NCBI RefSeq assembly: GCF_011057975.1
Contig: NZ_CP049109.1
Coordinates: 1,581,001-1,645,000, forward strand
From: Sphingosinithalassobacter tenebrarum
Lineage (GTDB): Bacteria > Pseudomonadota > Alphaproteobacteria > Sphingomonadales > Sphingomonadaceae
Length of the DNA stretch: 64,000 nt
Direction of reading: 5' to 3'
The notes beneath the pieces were generated by a model. The model was not told where the DNA came from. It worked only from the letters and a program-made list of their open reading frames with translations, and did not search any database. The translations under genes and the position numbers were made by a program. Every line of letters begins with the position of its first letter. The stretch's first letter is position 1. This document shows positions 41,888-51,005 of the stretch, piece after piece.

Positions 41888-42300
41888 TGGATCCCCGGAT
41901 CATCGCAGTCGCGGTTGTGGCGGCGGCCGGCGCCGCGTTGCCGTTTTTTCTGGCTCCGGGAACGTCGCCGGTCCGTTCCGTCTATTCGGGTGCGAGCGGG
42001 CCCGTCGCCGTCGCTTCGCCCGCCCCGCTGGTCGCTGCCTATGCCCGCCCGGTCTTCGCCGCGCCGGAAGCGGGAGATACGCTCCCGGCCGACGCGCCCG
42101 ATCTGGTGGGTATCGTCGGGCGACTGGGCGATGGTGCGGTGGCGCTCGTCCGCCTTGCCGACGGATCGAGTCGCACGCTGGAAATCGGCCAGAGCGTCGA
42201 CGGCTGGCGGCTGACCGCGCTGGCGATCGACGCGGCGTCGTTCACGCGCGGCGGCCGTCAGATTCGCGTGCCGCTGGCGACGGAAGACGCGGTTCAGTAA
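41884..42300 (+). CDS. GspC/PilP-like periplasmic connector
   Basis: 138 residues. A single membrane helix (IIAVAVVAAAGAALPFFL) precedes a Pro/Ala linker and a beta-rich domain: DLVGIVGRLGDGAVALVRLADGSSRTLEIGQSVDGWRLTALAIDAASFTRGGRQIRVPL. This resembles the homology-region of GspC or PilP, which binds the secretin. The stop overlaps the convergent gspD stop by seven bases. With the two genes before it, it forms a PilN-PilO-PilP-like trio. Confidence 0.62.
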   Translation: MMDPRIIAVAVVAAAGAALPFFLAPGTSPVRSVYSGASGPVAVASPAPLVAAYARPVFAAPEAGDTLPADAPDLVGIVGRLGDGAVALVRLADGSSRTLEIGQSVDGWRLTALAIDAASFTRGGRQIRVPLATEDAVQ

Positions 42301-44351
42301 ATTCCGTCGATTTCGACTTTCAACCGCGGCCGGGGCGGGCGCAGCAACAGGCTGCGATGCTCGCGGTTCTCCGCTTCCTCGGCGCGCAGCCGGGCATAGC
42401 GATCGGCAGCGGCGGCCGAAGCATCGTCGCCGTCGCGCAGGATGGTCGGCTTTAGGAAAATGAACAGGGTCCGCTTGGTATGGCCCTCCTGCCGCGATCG
42501 GAACAGCTCGCCGATGATCGGAATCTGCCCCAGGACCGGCACCGCGCTCACCACCTGCTGATAATCGTCCGATGTCAGGCCGCCGAGCACGATCGTGCTG
42601 CCGTTGTCGGCGAGGACGGTCGTGGTCACCGAACGCTTGCTGGTGATGATGTCGGCGGCGCTGCTCACCTGAACCGGCGCGATCGAGGATGCTTCCTGCG
42701 TCACGTCCAGCCGGATCGTGTCGCCCGCGTTGATGCGCGGCAGCACGCGCAGGGTGATGCCCACATCCTTGCGCTCGATCGTGGTGAACGGTGTGGCGTC
42801 GGCATTGTTGGTCAGGATCGAGCCGGTGACGAACGGGACTTCCTGTGCCGCGACGAACTGGCCCACGCCATTGTCGATCACCGTGATCTGCGGCACCGAG
42901 AGCAGGTTGGCGCGAGTCGAGGTCGCCAGTGCCTGGACGAGGATCGAGAAATCGTCGCCGATCGCGACATTGCCGGTGAAGCCGTTGGTGAGCAAATTGC
43001 CCGCCGGAACGCCGAGCAGCGACAGGATCGTGCCGAGCGAGGGGCCCGGCGTTCCAAACGACGTGCCGGCGCCTTCGATATCGTCGAGCACGGCGCCGCT
43101 GGTGCCGAGCTGAACCGCGAGTGATTCGGCATCGTCGCCGGTGATTTCGGCAATCGCTGCTTCGATCAGCACCTGCGGGCGGCGGACGTCGAGCTCGACG
43201 AGCAATTCCTCGATCGTCGCGATCATCGCCGGGGTGCCGCGCACGACGATAGCGTTGATCTCGGGCGCGGGCTGCACGGTCAGGTCCGGCGTGGAGAAAC
43301 CGGCTGGGGTTTCCTGGCGGCTTGTCGTCACCTGGCCCTGCGCGGTGCTTGCAGCGGCGGCTTCCGCCGCGCTGAACTCGCCGCCATTGCCGGAGGTCAG
43401 GTTGGACAGCGCCTGGGTGGGGTTGGTGCGGTTGGGCGATCCGCCCGAAAGGCTGCGCGCGACCGGGTTGGTCGCTTCGGATTCGATGCCCAGCGTGCCG
43501 CGCAGCACTTCGGTCACCATTTCCGCATCGGCATAGGCAAGGCGGAAGACGCGCGTGGTGGGCGTTGCGCCGCCCGGTTCGTCGAGCGAAGCGGCGATGC
43601 GGCGCGCCTCGGCGACGGCGGCGGGCGTGCCGCGCACGATCACGGTGTTGCTGCGCACATCGGCTGCGATCCGCGTCCCACCCACGGTCTGCTCGCCGCC
43701 GCCCATCACGCCTTGCAGCGTTTCGGCGACCTGCGCGGCATTGCCGTGGCGCAGCGTGATGCTGGCGAAGCTGGCGCCGCTGCCGCCGTCGAGATCGCGG
43801 ACGATCGCTTCGATGCGGCGGACATTGTCGGCATAGTCGGTGACGACGATCGCATTGGGGCTGGTCAGCGGCTCGACGCTGCCGAAATTGGCGACCAGCG
43901 GGCGGACGACGCGCGCGGCCTCGCCGGCGGGCACGTTCGACAGGCGGATCATCCGCGTGGTCAGTTCCTGCCCGCCCGTGCCGCGCGTCGGCGCGCCGCC
44001 GTCGCGCACGGCGTTCGCCTGAGGCACCACGCGCCATGCCCGGCCCGATCGCACCGCCGCATAGCCGTTCGCGCGCAGCACCGACTGGAACAGCTCCCAC
44101 ACGCCCGCACGCGACAGCGGCTGGGCCGAGGTGACGGTGACGACGCCCTTTACCGCGGGATCGAGGATCAGCGTGCGCCCGGTGATGCGCGAAATCTGTT
44201 CGGCGACATCGGCGATTTCCACGCCGCGCATGTTCACGACGATATCGGCTGCATCCTGCGCCGGGACGGTCTGCGCCATCACTGCCGCGGGCGGGGTCAG
44301 CAGCATTCCGGCAGCCGCCAGCATGGGAATGGAGAAGCGGATCAGATGCAC
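42294..44351 (-). CDS. gspD: Type II secretion system secretin GspD
   Basis: 685 residues. A Sec signal (IPMLAAAGMLLTPPAAVMAQ) precedes N0 and N1-N3 ring domains (DIVVNMRGVEIADVAEQISRITGRTLILDPAVKGVVTV; NAIVVTDYADNVRRIEAIVRDLD; NTVIVRGTPAAVAEARRIAASLD) and the secretin core with VPQITVIDNGVGQFVAAQEVPFVTGS, GITLRVLPRINAGDTIRLDV and VPVLGQIPIIGELF. It forms the outer-membrane gate. gspC lies ten bases upstream on the same strand. Confidence 0.97.
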   Translation of the reverse strand: MHLIRFSIPMLAAAGMLLTPPAAVMAQTVPAQDAADIVVNMRGVEIADVAEQISRITGRTLILDPAVKGVVTVTSAQPLSRAGVWELFQSVLRANGYAAVRSGRAWRVVPQANAVRDGGAPTRGTGGQELTTRMIRLSNVPAGEAARVVRPLVANFGSVEPLTSPNAIVVTDYADNVRRIEAIVRDLDGGSGASFASITLRHGNAAQVAETLQGVMGGGEQTVGGTRIAADVRSNTVIVRGTPAAVAEARRIAASLDEPGGATPTTRVFRLAYADAEMVTEVLRGTLGIESEATNPVARSLSGGSPNRTNPTQALSNLTSGNGGEFSAAEAAAASTAQGQVTTSRQETPAGFSTPDLTVQPAPEINAIVVRGTPAMIATIEELLVELDVRRPQVLIEAAIAEITGDDAESLAVQLGTSGAVLDDIEGAGTSFGTPGPSLGTILSLLGVPAGNLLTNGFTGNVAIGDDFSILVQALATSTRANLLSVPQITVIDNGVGQFVAAQEVPFVTGSILTNNADATPFTTIERKDVGITLRVLPRINAGDTIRLDVTQEASSIAPVQVSSAADIITSKRSVTTTVLADNGSTIVLGGLTSDDYQQVVSAVPVLGQIPIIGELFRSRQEGHTKRTLFIFLKPTILRDGDDASAAAADRYARLRAEEAENREHRSLLLRPPRPRLKVEIDGIY

Positions 44352-44361
44352 GGAGCTTTCC

Positions 44362-45126
44362 CTAGCGAATGGGCATGGTGATGGTTAGCCGGGTACCTTG
44401 GCGGTTCACTGTGACGCTGGCGTTACCACTGGCCTGCGCGCCCTGGATTGCCGCCGCTGCCGAAGCGGGATCGTTGACCGCGGCGCCGTTGACTGTCTCG
44501 ATCACGTCGCCCGGTTGCAGGCCCGGCGGCGGGCTGTCGCCGATGCGCAGCCCTTGCTCGGTCGGCGTGGCGTCGAACCGCTGGAGCAGCGCGGCGGGAT
44601 TTGCCGCATCTGGCGCCGAAGGTGCGGGCCCGGATGCAGGCGCCGATGCCTGCGCCTGGCGTTGTTCGGGCGACAGCGTCGGGTCGGGGAAATAGAGCGC
44701 TTCCACGCGCCCGCCATTTTCGATCACCACGCGGTCGCGCAGGATGCTGCGGATCGTGCTGCCGCTCACGCGATCGCCTACGGCGAAGCTTTCGGCCGGG
44801 GCGCCCTCGACCGAAATATAGGCAGTGGAGAGCGAAGCGGGAATGGCGGCGACCACGCCCTTGAGTTCGAGCGGCAGGCCCGTGCGCTGCGTCGCCTCGC
44901 CGACGGCGGGCTTGCCGAACGGGGCAAGGGCAAGCGCCGGCGCGATATCGGGCGCGGGCGCCGAAGCGCCGCCGGACGGCACCGTGATCGCTCCCGTGCC
45001 CGCATGGCCTGCGATGCGCCAGGTCAGCCCGGCCAGCGCGAACGCCAGCGAAACCACCACCGCACCGGTCAGCAGCGTCAGCGCGATGCGTGCCTGGCGC
45101 GGGGAAAGGGCGAATCGCTGCATCAT
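44362..45126 (-). CDS. gspC: Type II secretion system protein GspC
   Basis: 254 residues: short cytoplasmic part, one membrane helix (IALTLLTGAVVVSLAFALAGL), an HR-type domain (LPLELKGVVAAIPASLSTAYISVEGAPAESFAVGDRV) that binds GspD, a Pro/Ala linker, and a C-terminal PDZ-like domain (QGLRIGDSPPPGLQPGDVIETVNGAAVND). GspC links the inner-membrane platform to the secretin. It overlaps gspI by four bases. Confidence 0.92.
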   Translation of the reverse strand: MMQRFALSPRQARIALTLLTGAVVVSLAFALAGLTWRIAGHAGTGAITVPSGGASAPAPDIAPALALAPFGKPAVGEATQRTGLPLELKGVVAAIPASLSTAYISVEGAPAESFAVGDRVSGSTIRSILRDRVVIENGGRVEALYFPDPTLSPEQRQAQASAPASGPAPSAPDAANPAALLQRFDATPTEQGLRIGDSPPPGLQPGDVIETVNGAAVNDPASAAAAIQGAQASGNASVTVNRQGTRLTITMPIR

Positions 45127-45494
45127 CGGCGGCGTGCGTCCACGAAGCCGTCGAGCGTTGCAAGCGGCGATTCCTCGCCCGGCGCGCGCACGGCGATGCG
45201 GACGCGCTCGATCTCAGGATCGTCGGTGCGCTCGCGCTGCGTATCGACCTGCCAGTCCTGGTTCAGCATCGTCACCGTCCCCGGCATACCCGTCGCGCCG
45301 AGCGACAATTCCGCCAGCCGGTTTTCCGCGACCCACATCGCTGTCGCGCGCCGTTCCAGTCCGCGCGTCGAATCGATGTGCGATTCCACCGTGCGGGTAA
45401 GGCCGACTGCGGCAATGGCGAGTACCGTCAGTGCCACCAGCGCCTCGATCAGCGAAAAGCCGTTCGGCGCGGGGGCGGGGGGCGGCAGGCTCAT
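45123..45494 (-). CDS. gspI: Minor pseudopilin GspI
   Basis: 123 residues. The prepilin cleavage site is NG/FSLIEALVALTVLAIAAVGL, with Glu at +5. The remainder (LERRATAMWVAENRLAELSLG, TVTMLNQDWQVDTQ) is typical of GspI, which initiates the pseudopilus tip with GspJ and GspK. It overlaps gspH and gspC by four bases. Confidence 0.92.
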   Translation of the reverse strand: MSLPPPAPAPNGFSLIEALVALTVLAIAAVGLTRTVESHIDSTRGLERRATAMWVAENRLAELSLGATGMPGTVTMLNQDWQVDTQRERTDDPEIERVRIAVRAPGEESPLATLDGFVDARRR

Positions 45495-45997
45495 GTCGCC
45501 GGTTCCGGTGCGGGGGCGGCCGTCGCCGTCAGTCCGTCGAACGTCACCATCCAGCGCTGCTCGCCGCTTTCGATCGTGGCGAGCAGCGGCTGCCCCGCGC
45601 CGTCGACGCCCAGCACCACCGGCGGATTGACGTTCAGCGTCATCACGATCCCGCCGGGCAGCTGGTGAAATCCGAAAGCCTCGCCGGTCCGTTCGGTCAG
45701 CCCGCCCGGGCTGTAATCGGAAAAGCCGTAACCGTCCTCGCGCACGGTGAAGGCGATCATGTGATCGCCGAGCATCGCATCGTCCGCCGCCGCCTGAAGC
45801 TGCGTCGCCAGCCGCCGCGCCTCGGTTTCGACATTGGGTGCGCGCGTAACCGCGCCGATCCCCAGCGAAACCGCGCCGGCGGCGACCCCGATGATGGCGA
45901 GGACGATCAGCATCTCGATCAGAGTCATGCCCGCCTCGCCCGCGCGCGGTGCGCGGCCTTGCGGCATGTGCAGATGATTTCGGACGGCGATCCTCAC
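45491..45997 (-). CDS. gspH: Minor pseudopilin GspH
   Basis: 168 residues from GTG 45997; ATG 45967 is possible. The leader ends AG/MTLIEMLIVLAIIGVAAGAVSLGIG, with Glu +5. The body (ARRLATQLQAAADDAMLGDHMIAFTVREDGYGF) is GspH-like. It caps the shaft beneath the I-J-K tip. Four bases overlap with gspI; a 91-base spacer separates it from gspG. Confidence 0.9.
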   Translation of the reverse strand: MRIAVRNHLHMPQGRAPRAGEAGMTLIEMLIVLAIIGVAAGAVSLGIGAVTRAPNVETEARRLATQLQAAADDAMLGDHMIAFTVREDGYGFSDYSPGGLTERTGEAFGFHQLPGGIVMTLNVNPPVVLGVDGAGQPLLATIESGEQRWMVTFDGLTATAAPAPEPAT

Positions 45998-46088
45998 GCT
46001 GCCGAACCCACTCCCTCCCCATGCCGGCTAAAAAAGCCGACGTTCAGGCCTGTACCAGAAGCCATGCACGCGGTCGATTGACCGCGGC

Positions 46089-46562
46089 TCAGCCCTCGAT
46101 ATCGGCGTCGACGCCTTCGCCCCCCGGCTCGCCGTCGCGGCCCAGCGACTTCAGCGAGAAGCGCGCGCCTTCATTGGTATAGACATAGGGGTTGCCCCAA
46201 GCATCGAGCGGTGGCGAATCGAGATAGCCGCCCGAGGACCACGCGGTCGGCACCGGTGGCGTGCTGGGCTTTTCGACCAGCGCCTGCAACCCCTGCTGCG
46301 TCGTGGGATAGACGCCGTTGTCGAGCCGGTAGAGCTTCAGCGCCCCCGAAATGGCACTTATGTTCGTTTTCGTCGTGGTGACGCGCGCCTCGTCGGGGCG
46401 ATCGATCACGTTCATTGCGATCATGCCGCCGACAATCGCGATGATCACCAGAACGACCAGCATTTCGATGAGGGTCAGGCCCGTTTCGCCGGGGGCGGGA
46501 CGCTTGCGGTCCGCGGGACGGACTGTCAGGCTGTCACAAAATTGTTGGAAAACTATGCGCAT
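46089..46562 (-). CDS. gspG: Major pseudopilin GspG
   Basis: 157 residues. The leader ends TG/LTLIEMLVVLVIIAIVGGMIAM with Glu +5. The signature C-terminal part (SGALKLYRLDNGVYPTTQQGLQALVEKP, GYLDSPPLDAWGNPYVY) is diagnostic of GspG, including the calcium-site loop. It builds the pseudopilus shaft. It is divergent from gspL with only a few bases between starts, so a shared promoter region overlaps both 5' ends. Confidence 0.96.
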   Translation of the reverse strand: MRIVFQQFCDSLTVRPADRKRPAPGETGLTLIEMLVVLVIIAIVGGMIAMNVIDRPDEARVTTTKTNISAISGALKLYRLDNGVYPTTQQGLQALVEKPSTPPVPTAWSSGGYLDSPPLDAWGNPYVYTNEGARFSLKSLGRDGEPGGEGVDADIEG

Positions 46563-46571
46563 CGCGGTCCC

Positions 46572-47696
46572 ATGCGTTCACTCGATGAAAATACTATGAC
46601 AATCGACGAAGCGGATGTCGCCGCGCCGGATCGTGTCGGCGGTGTGTGGCTGCTCGGCGGCGACGTGCCCAGCATAGTCGAGGCAGAGGGCCCGGCAACC
46701 CTGCTGGTGCCCGCCGAATCGGTGCGGTTGATGGCAGTCGACCTGCCGCTGTCCTCGCGCACGAAGCGGCTCGAGGCATTGCCCTTCGCGGTCGAGGACC
46801 AGATCGCCGAGTCGATCGATCAGGTCCATCTGGCGCTGGGCGAATCGCTGGGCGACAAACGCTATCTGGTCGGTGTCGTCCGGCGCGAGACGATGGAGCG
46901 CTGGCTCGCCACCGCGTCGGAATATGGTCTGGGCGGTGCGGCGATGGTTCCCGACGCGCTGGCCTTGCCCGGCGTGGACGCGGGCCGGTGGTGGATCGAT
47001 TGCGATGCCGGCCGGGCGATGGTGCGCACCGGCGAAGGCGGTTTTGCCTGCCGGGTTTCGCTGCTGCGCTCGGCCTGGGAAGCCGCCGGACGACCGGACT
47101 TTTCGTGGAGCGGCGATGCCCCGCCCGAGGAGATGGCCGGGCATGGTTCGCAAGCCGCGATCGATCGCGACGGTTTGCTCGCGCGGCTGGCGAAGCCCGC
47201 GCTCGACTTGCGGCAGGGCGAATATGCGCGCGGCGGCGCGGGCGGACCGCTCTGGCGGCGCGCGGCGTGGATCGTCGGGATCGGCGTGGCGGCGCATGCG
47301 GCGATCGCGCTGGCCGATACGGCGATGCTCCATGTCATCGCCGATCGCCGCGAGGCCGAAACCCGCGCGCTGGTGGCGCAAATGGCGCCGCAGGTGACGC
47401 TGGGCGAGGACCCGGTCGATGCCGTCACCGAATTGCTCCCTGTCGGCGGAGGGGGCGCCGTGCCGCAACTGTTCCTGCCGACGCTCTCGCGCATCTCGGG
47501 TGCGCTCGCGCCGATCGGCGGCGGCCTGCGGATGCAGGCGATGGCGTTCCAGGCCGATACGCTGACGCTCGATTTCGCCGCCGACGACACCGGGCTGGCC
47601 GCCCGTATCGAAACCGCGCTGCGATCGGCGGGGGTCGCCGCCAGCGTTGCGGAGTCGCCCGACGGCACGATCCGCGTTACGGCGAGCGCCGCATGA
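46572..47696 (+). CDS. gspL: Type II secretion system protein GspL
   Basis: 374 residues from ATG 46572; ATG 46596 is equally plausible since neither has a strong ribosome site. The cytoplasmic actin-like part has PATLLVPAESVRLMAVDLPLSSRTKRLEALPFAVEDQIAESIDQVHLALG, the classic GspL motif. A membrane helix (AAWIVGIGVAAHAAIALADTAML) and periplasmic ferredoxin-like domain follow. GspL recruits the ATPase GspE. It is the first gene of gspL-M-E, with a four-base overlap to gspM. Confidence 0.92.
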   Translation: MRSLDENTMTIDEADVAAPDRVGGVWLLGGDVPSIVEAEGPATLLVPAESVRLMAVDLPLSSRTKRLEALPFAVEDQIAESIDQVHLALGESLGDKRYLVGVVRRETMERWLATASEYGLGGAAMVPDALALPGVDAGRWWIDCDAGRAMVRTGEGGFACRVSLLRSAWEAAGRPDFSWSGDAPPEEMAGHGSQAAIDRDGLLARLAKPALDLRQGEYARGGAGGPLWRRAAWIVGIGVAAHAAIALADTAMLHVIADRREAETRALVAQMAPQVTLGEDPVDAVTELLPVGGGGAVPQLFLPTLSRISGALAPIGGGLRMQAMAFQADTLTLDFAADDTGLAARIETALRSAGVAASVAESPDGTIRVTASAA

Positions 47697-48187
47697 GCCG
47701 CTTTCGCTCCCCCGCGTTCGACAACGCCCTTGCCCGCGCCGCCGACTGGTGGAACGGCCTCAGTTCGCGCGAACGCTGGATGGTCGGCGGGCTGGGCGTG
47801 TTCCTCGGCCTGCTGATCCTGATCTACGGTGTGGTGAAGCCGCTTCAGGCCGCGCGCGCCGACGCGCTTCAGGACATTCGCACCTATGAGACGCTCAATG
47901 CGCGCATTCGCGCCGCCGGCGCGCTTTCCGCCGCGCCGCCTCCCGAAATGCGCAGCGGAACGCCGGTCGATATCCTCAACGCCGCGGCGCAGGCCAGGGG
48001 AATCGACGCCGTCGTCATCGCCACGCCCGAAGGCGCGCGCGCAGAAATCGCCCGGGGCGGTTACGATGCGATCCTCGGCTGGATCGCCGATATTTCGACC
48101 AGCAGCAGCCTGAAGCTGACGCGCGCCGACATCCGTCGCGGCACCGCGCCCGGTCAGGTGAGCGCCACCGTGGATTTCGCCCAATGA
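47693..48187 (+). CDS. gspM: Type II secretion system protein GspM
   Basis: 164 residues. LSSRERWMVGGLGVFLGLLILIYGVVKPL is the family's membrane helix with its preceding RER motif; the periplasmic part has PVDILNAAAQARGIDAVVIAT and a final QVSATVDFA strand. It pairs with GspL in the platform. It overlaps gspL and gspE by four bases. Confidence 0.92.
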   Translation: MSRFRSPAFDNALARAADWWNGLSSRERWMVGGLGVFLGLLILIYGVVKPLQAARADALQDIRTYETLNARIRAAGALSAAPPPEMRSGTPVDILNAAAQARGIDAVVIATPEGARAEIARGGYDAILGWIADISTSSSLKLTRADIRRGTAPGQVSATVDFAQ

Positions 48188-49677
48188 ACGAACCGCTGAC
48201 GCTGCCCGGAACGGGCCATGAACCGCGCACGCTCCCATATGGTTTCGCACGCCGGCAGGGGGTGCTGCTGCGCCCGGGCGCGACGGGAGGGATCGAGTGC
48301 GTCCATCGCCATGACGCCGCGCTCGACGCGTTGCTCGAAGTGCAGCGCGTGGCACCCGAAGCGGCCTTTCACGCCGTCGATGAAGAAGGGTTCGCCGCCG
48401 CGCTTGCCAGTGCCTATGCCGATCGCGGCGGCACCGCCGATCTCGATCTGGGCGACATGGACCTTGCCTCGCTGGCCGATAGTGCGGCGGCGGTCGACGA
48501 CTTGCTCGAAACGCGCGACGATGCGCCGGTCATCCGGTTGATCAACGCGCTACTGCTCGAGGCAATCAAGGAAGGCGCATCGGACGTTCACATCGAAACG
48601 CAGGAAAAGCGGCTCGTCGTCCGCCTCCGCGTCGATGGTGTGCTGCGCGATATGATCGAGCCGCCGCGCGCCCTGGCACCGCTGCTCGTCAGCCGCATCA
48701 AGGTGATGGCGAAGCTCGATATCGCGGAGAAGCGCGTGCCGCAGGACGGCCGCGTGACATTGCGCATCGGCGGCCATGATGTCGACGCGCGCGTTTCGAC
48801 CATCCCGACGCAGCATGGCGAGCGCGTGGTGATGCGCCTGCTCGAACGCGGGTCGATGAAGCTCGAACTCGGCGGACTCGGGATGAGCGAGCGCGACTGC
48901 GCCGTTTTCGGCCGGCTGCTCGAACGCCCGCACGGCATCCTGCTCGTCACCGGCCCGACCGGATCAGGCAAGACGACCACGCTCTACACCGCGCTGACTC
49001 GCCTCAACGACCGCAAGCGCAATGTGATGACGGTCGAAGACCCCATTGAATATGAGCTGGCGGGTATCGCCCAGACCCAGGTAAATCCGCGCACCGACAT
49101 GACCTTCGCGCGTGGCCTGCGCGCGATCCTGCGTCAGGACCCCGATGTCATCATGGTCGGCGAAATCCGCGATCAGGAAACCGCGCAGGTCGCGGTCCGA
49201 TCGGCGATGACGGGCCATTTCGTCCTTTCGACTCTGCACACCAATTCGGCGGTGGGATCGGTGACGCGCCTGATCGACATGGGCGTCGAGCGCTACTTGC
49301 TCGCCCCGATGGTCGTCGGGCTGTGCGCGCAGCGGCTCGTGCGTCGCCTCTGCCCCGAATGCCGCCGCAAGGACGAAGCGACCGAGGCCGATTCGGTGCT
49401 GCTCGGCGGCGCGATCAAGCCGGGCAGGAAGCTGTGGCGCGCGGTCGGGTGCGACCAGTGTCATGGCGAGGGCTATCGCGGTCGCGCGGGTCTCTACGAA
49501 GTCATCGCAGTCGACGAGAAATTCCAGACGATGATCCACGAAGGCGCGTCCGAAGCCGAGCTGGAACGCTACGCCCGCAAGGACAATCCTGGCCTGCTCG
49601 ATGACGGCATCGCCAAGGTGAAGGACGGTGTGACCACCGTGGAGGAAGTCGCTCGCGTCGTTCGCGACGAGGGATAG
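48184..49677 (+). CDS. gspE: Type II secretion ATPase GspE
   Basis: 497 residues. The N1/N2 part binds GspL; the catalytic part has the Walker A GPTGSGKTTTLYTAL, the Asp box (MTVEDPIEYELAGIAQTQVN), Walker B (LRQDPDVIMVGEIRDQETA) and His box (TGHFVLSTLHTNSA). The C-terminal zinc site is CPECRRK with CDQCHGEGYRGR. It powers pseudopilus assembly. It overlaps gspM by four bases. Confidence 0.97.
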   Translation: MNEPLTLPGTGHEPRTLPYGFARRQGVLLRPGATGGIECVHRHDAALDALLEVQRVAPEAAFHAVDEEGFAAALASAYADRGGTADLDLGDMDLASLADSAAAVDDLLETRDDAPVIRLINALLLEAIKEGASDVHIETQEKRLVVRLRVDGVLRDMIEPPRALAPLLVSRIKVMAKLDIAEKRVPQDGRVTLRIGGHDVDARVSTIPTQHGERVVMRLLERGSMKLELGGLGMSERDCAVFGRLLERPHGILLVTGPTGSGKTTTLYTALTRLNDRKRNVMTVEDPIEYELAGIAQTQVNPRTDMTFARGLRAILRQDPDVIMVGEIRDQETAQVAVRSAMTGHFVLSTLHTNSAVGSVTRLIDMGVERYLLAPMVVGLCAQRLVRRLCPECRRKDEATEADSVLLGGAIKPGRKLWRAVGCDQCHGEGYRGRAGLYEVIAVDEKFQTMIHEGASEAELERYARKDNPGLLDDGIAKVKDGVTTVEEVARVVRDEG

Positions 49678-49716
49678 GGATTTGCATTTGCGCCGCTGCC
49701 GTTAAGGATGCGCGCC

Positions 49717-50643
49717 ATGACAGTCGATATCGCGGATCGGGGCGCTTCGGGCTGCCTGTGTTGCGGCAAGCAAGCGCTGGCGAGCGAGATTTCGGTCGTA
49801 TCGCCCTATCTGGCGGACAAGGCATGGGGCGGTACGCCCGAACCGTGCCGGCTTTACCGGTGTCCCGATTGCGATTTCCGCTTCTACGATCGCGGACTGA
49901 GCGATGCCGAGGGTGCCGCCTATTACAGCGGGTACCGTGACGAGGCCTATTTTCGCGAGCGCAACCGGCACGAACCCTTTTACACCCGTGCCGCGCATGA
50001 CGCGACCGGGGCGATGCTGGCATCGGACGAACGGCGACAGGGGCTGGATGCGGCATTGCGCGAAGCGGGGCTGGGTCCGCGCTTCGACTATGTCCTTGAT
50101 TATGGCGGCGGCGACGGAACGTTGATCGTCAATCTGGATGCGGCACAAAAAGTGTCATTCGATCTTTCCGGCACGCCCGGGCGGCCCGGCGTGACCGTGA
50201 TCGAAACGTCCGACGCACTGCCGGAGGGCGCCGATCTGGCAACCTGCGCGCAGGTGCTCGAGCATGTCTCCGATCCCGCCGCGCTGGTCGCGGATATCGC
50301 GCGGCTGCTGCGTCCGGGCGGCATGGCCTATCTGGAAGTGCCCGATCAGATCTGGCGGCGCATTGGCCCCGGGCGGATCGGGCGCGGCGCGATGGCGTGG
50401 CTTTCACGGCATCCGCGCCTGCTGCTCGCCGCCGATGTCTATGGCACTGCGTTTCGCGTGAAGACCGGCGTGCTGCCGCCCTTCGGCTTCGTGTCGATGC
50501 GCGAGCATATCAACTTCTATTCGGCCAGCGCGCTGCGCGAACTGGCGGAAGCGGCGGGGCTGACGGTCCGTGCCGAAGGGCGCGCCGCCAGCGGCAGCGC
50601 GAACGGAAGTTTCTGGCTGATCGCGGAAAAGCCCGCAGGATAG
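49717..50643 (+). CDS. SAM-dependent methyltransferase with N-terminal zinc ribbon
   Basis: 308 residues from ATG 49717 with AAGGA eight bases upstream; an ATG at 49708 adds three residues. Cysteines in GCLCCGK and YRCPDCDF make a zinc-ribbon-like N-terminus. The SAM domain has FDYVLDYGGGDGTLIVNLD (motif I), LATCAQVLEHVSDPAALVADIARLLRPGGMAYLEVPD and a C-terminal INFYSASALRELAEAAGL. This resembles sugar C-methyltransferases or polyketide-type enzymes. It lies between gspE and gspF on the same strand, though it is not a known secretion component, and its substrate is unknown. Confidence 0.78.
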   Translation: MTVDIADRGASGCLCCGKQALASEISVVSPYLADKAWGGTPEPCRLYRCPDCDFRFYDRGLSDAEGAAYYSGYRDEAYFRERNRHEPFYTRAAHDATGAMLASDERRQGLDAALREAGLGPRFDYVLDYGGGDGTLIVNLDAAQKVSFDLSGTPGRPGVTVIETSDALPEGADLATCAQVLEHVSDPAALVADIARLLRPGGMAYLEVPDQIWRRIGPGRIGRGAMAWLSRHPRLLLAADVYGTAFRVKTGVLPPFGFVSMREHINFYSASALRELAEAAGLTVRAEGRAASGSANGSFWLIAEKPAG

Positions 50644-50914
50644 TCGAGCTGCCGGACCAGCGCAGCCCTTCCTCCCACCATGTTCGCCGCCGCGAACGAT
50701 AGCGAAGGAGCGCATGCAATCTCCTGCCGTCATGCCGAGTGGCGTCATGCTAGACCTCGTCCCCCTGCTGGCAAGGTTCCGCGCCAGCGGCGAGGCAGCA
50801 CAACGGGGCTGCTTCGCGCACTTCGTCGCTGTCCTACAGCGCGCCGATATGCTTATGGTCGCCACGATGATTCACCGCGCCGATCCGACCGGAAATTTCG
50901 CTGCCGAAATCGGC

Positions 50915-50990
50915 CTCGCGCGTGTGCGCGCGAGCGCGCGTACGCGCGCTACGTCGCGACCCGGTGCGAACTTCGACGCATTTCCGCGGG
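50915..50990 (+). repeat. Alternating CG/CA intergenic repeat, copy B
   Basis: It sits in the 362-base spacer 50644-51005, upstream of gspF. The alternating tract at about 50917-50949 is followed by the core CGCGACCCGGTGCGAACTT, exactly as in copy A, after which the copies diverge (the GCACGGAAAACTGC part is missing). A short frame from 50714 has a ribosome site but runs into the repeat and looks non-coding. Confidence 0.75.
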
Positions 50991-51005
50991 TTTGGGAGCA
51001 CTGAC

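Noticed and set aside
50714..51004. 96-residue plus-strand frame with a ribosome site before gspF
   Set aside because: Its second half is translated from repeat copy B, the first half has no family features, and similar Arg/Ala-rich frames arise at every copy of the repeat.
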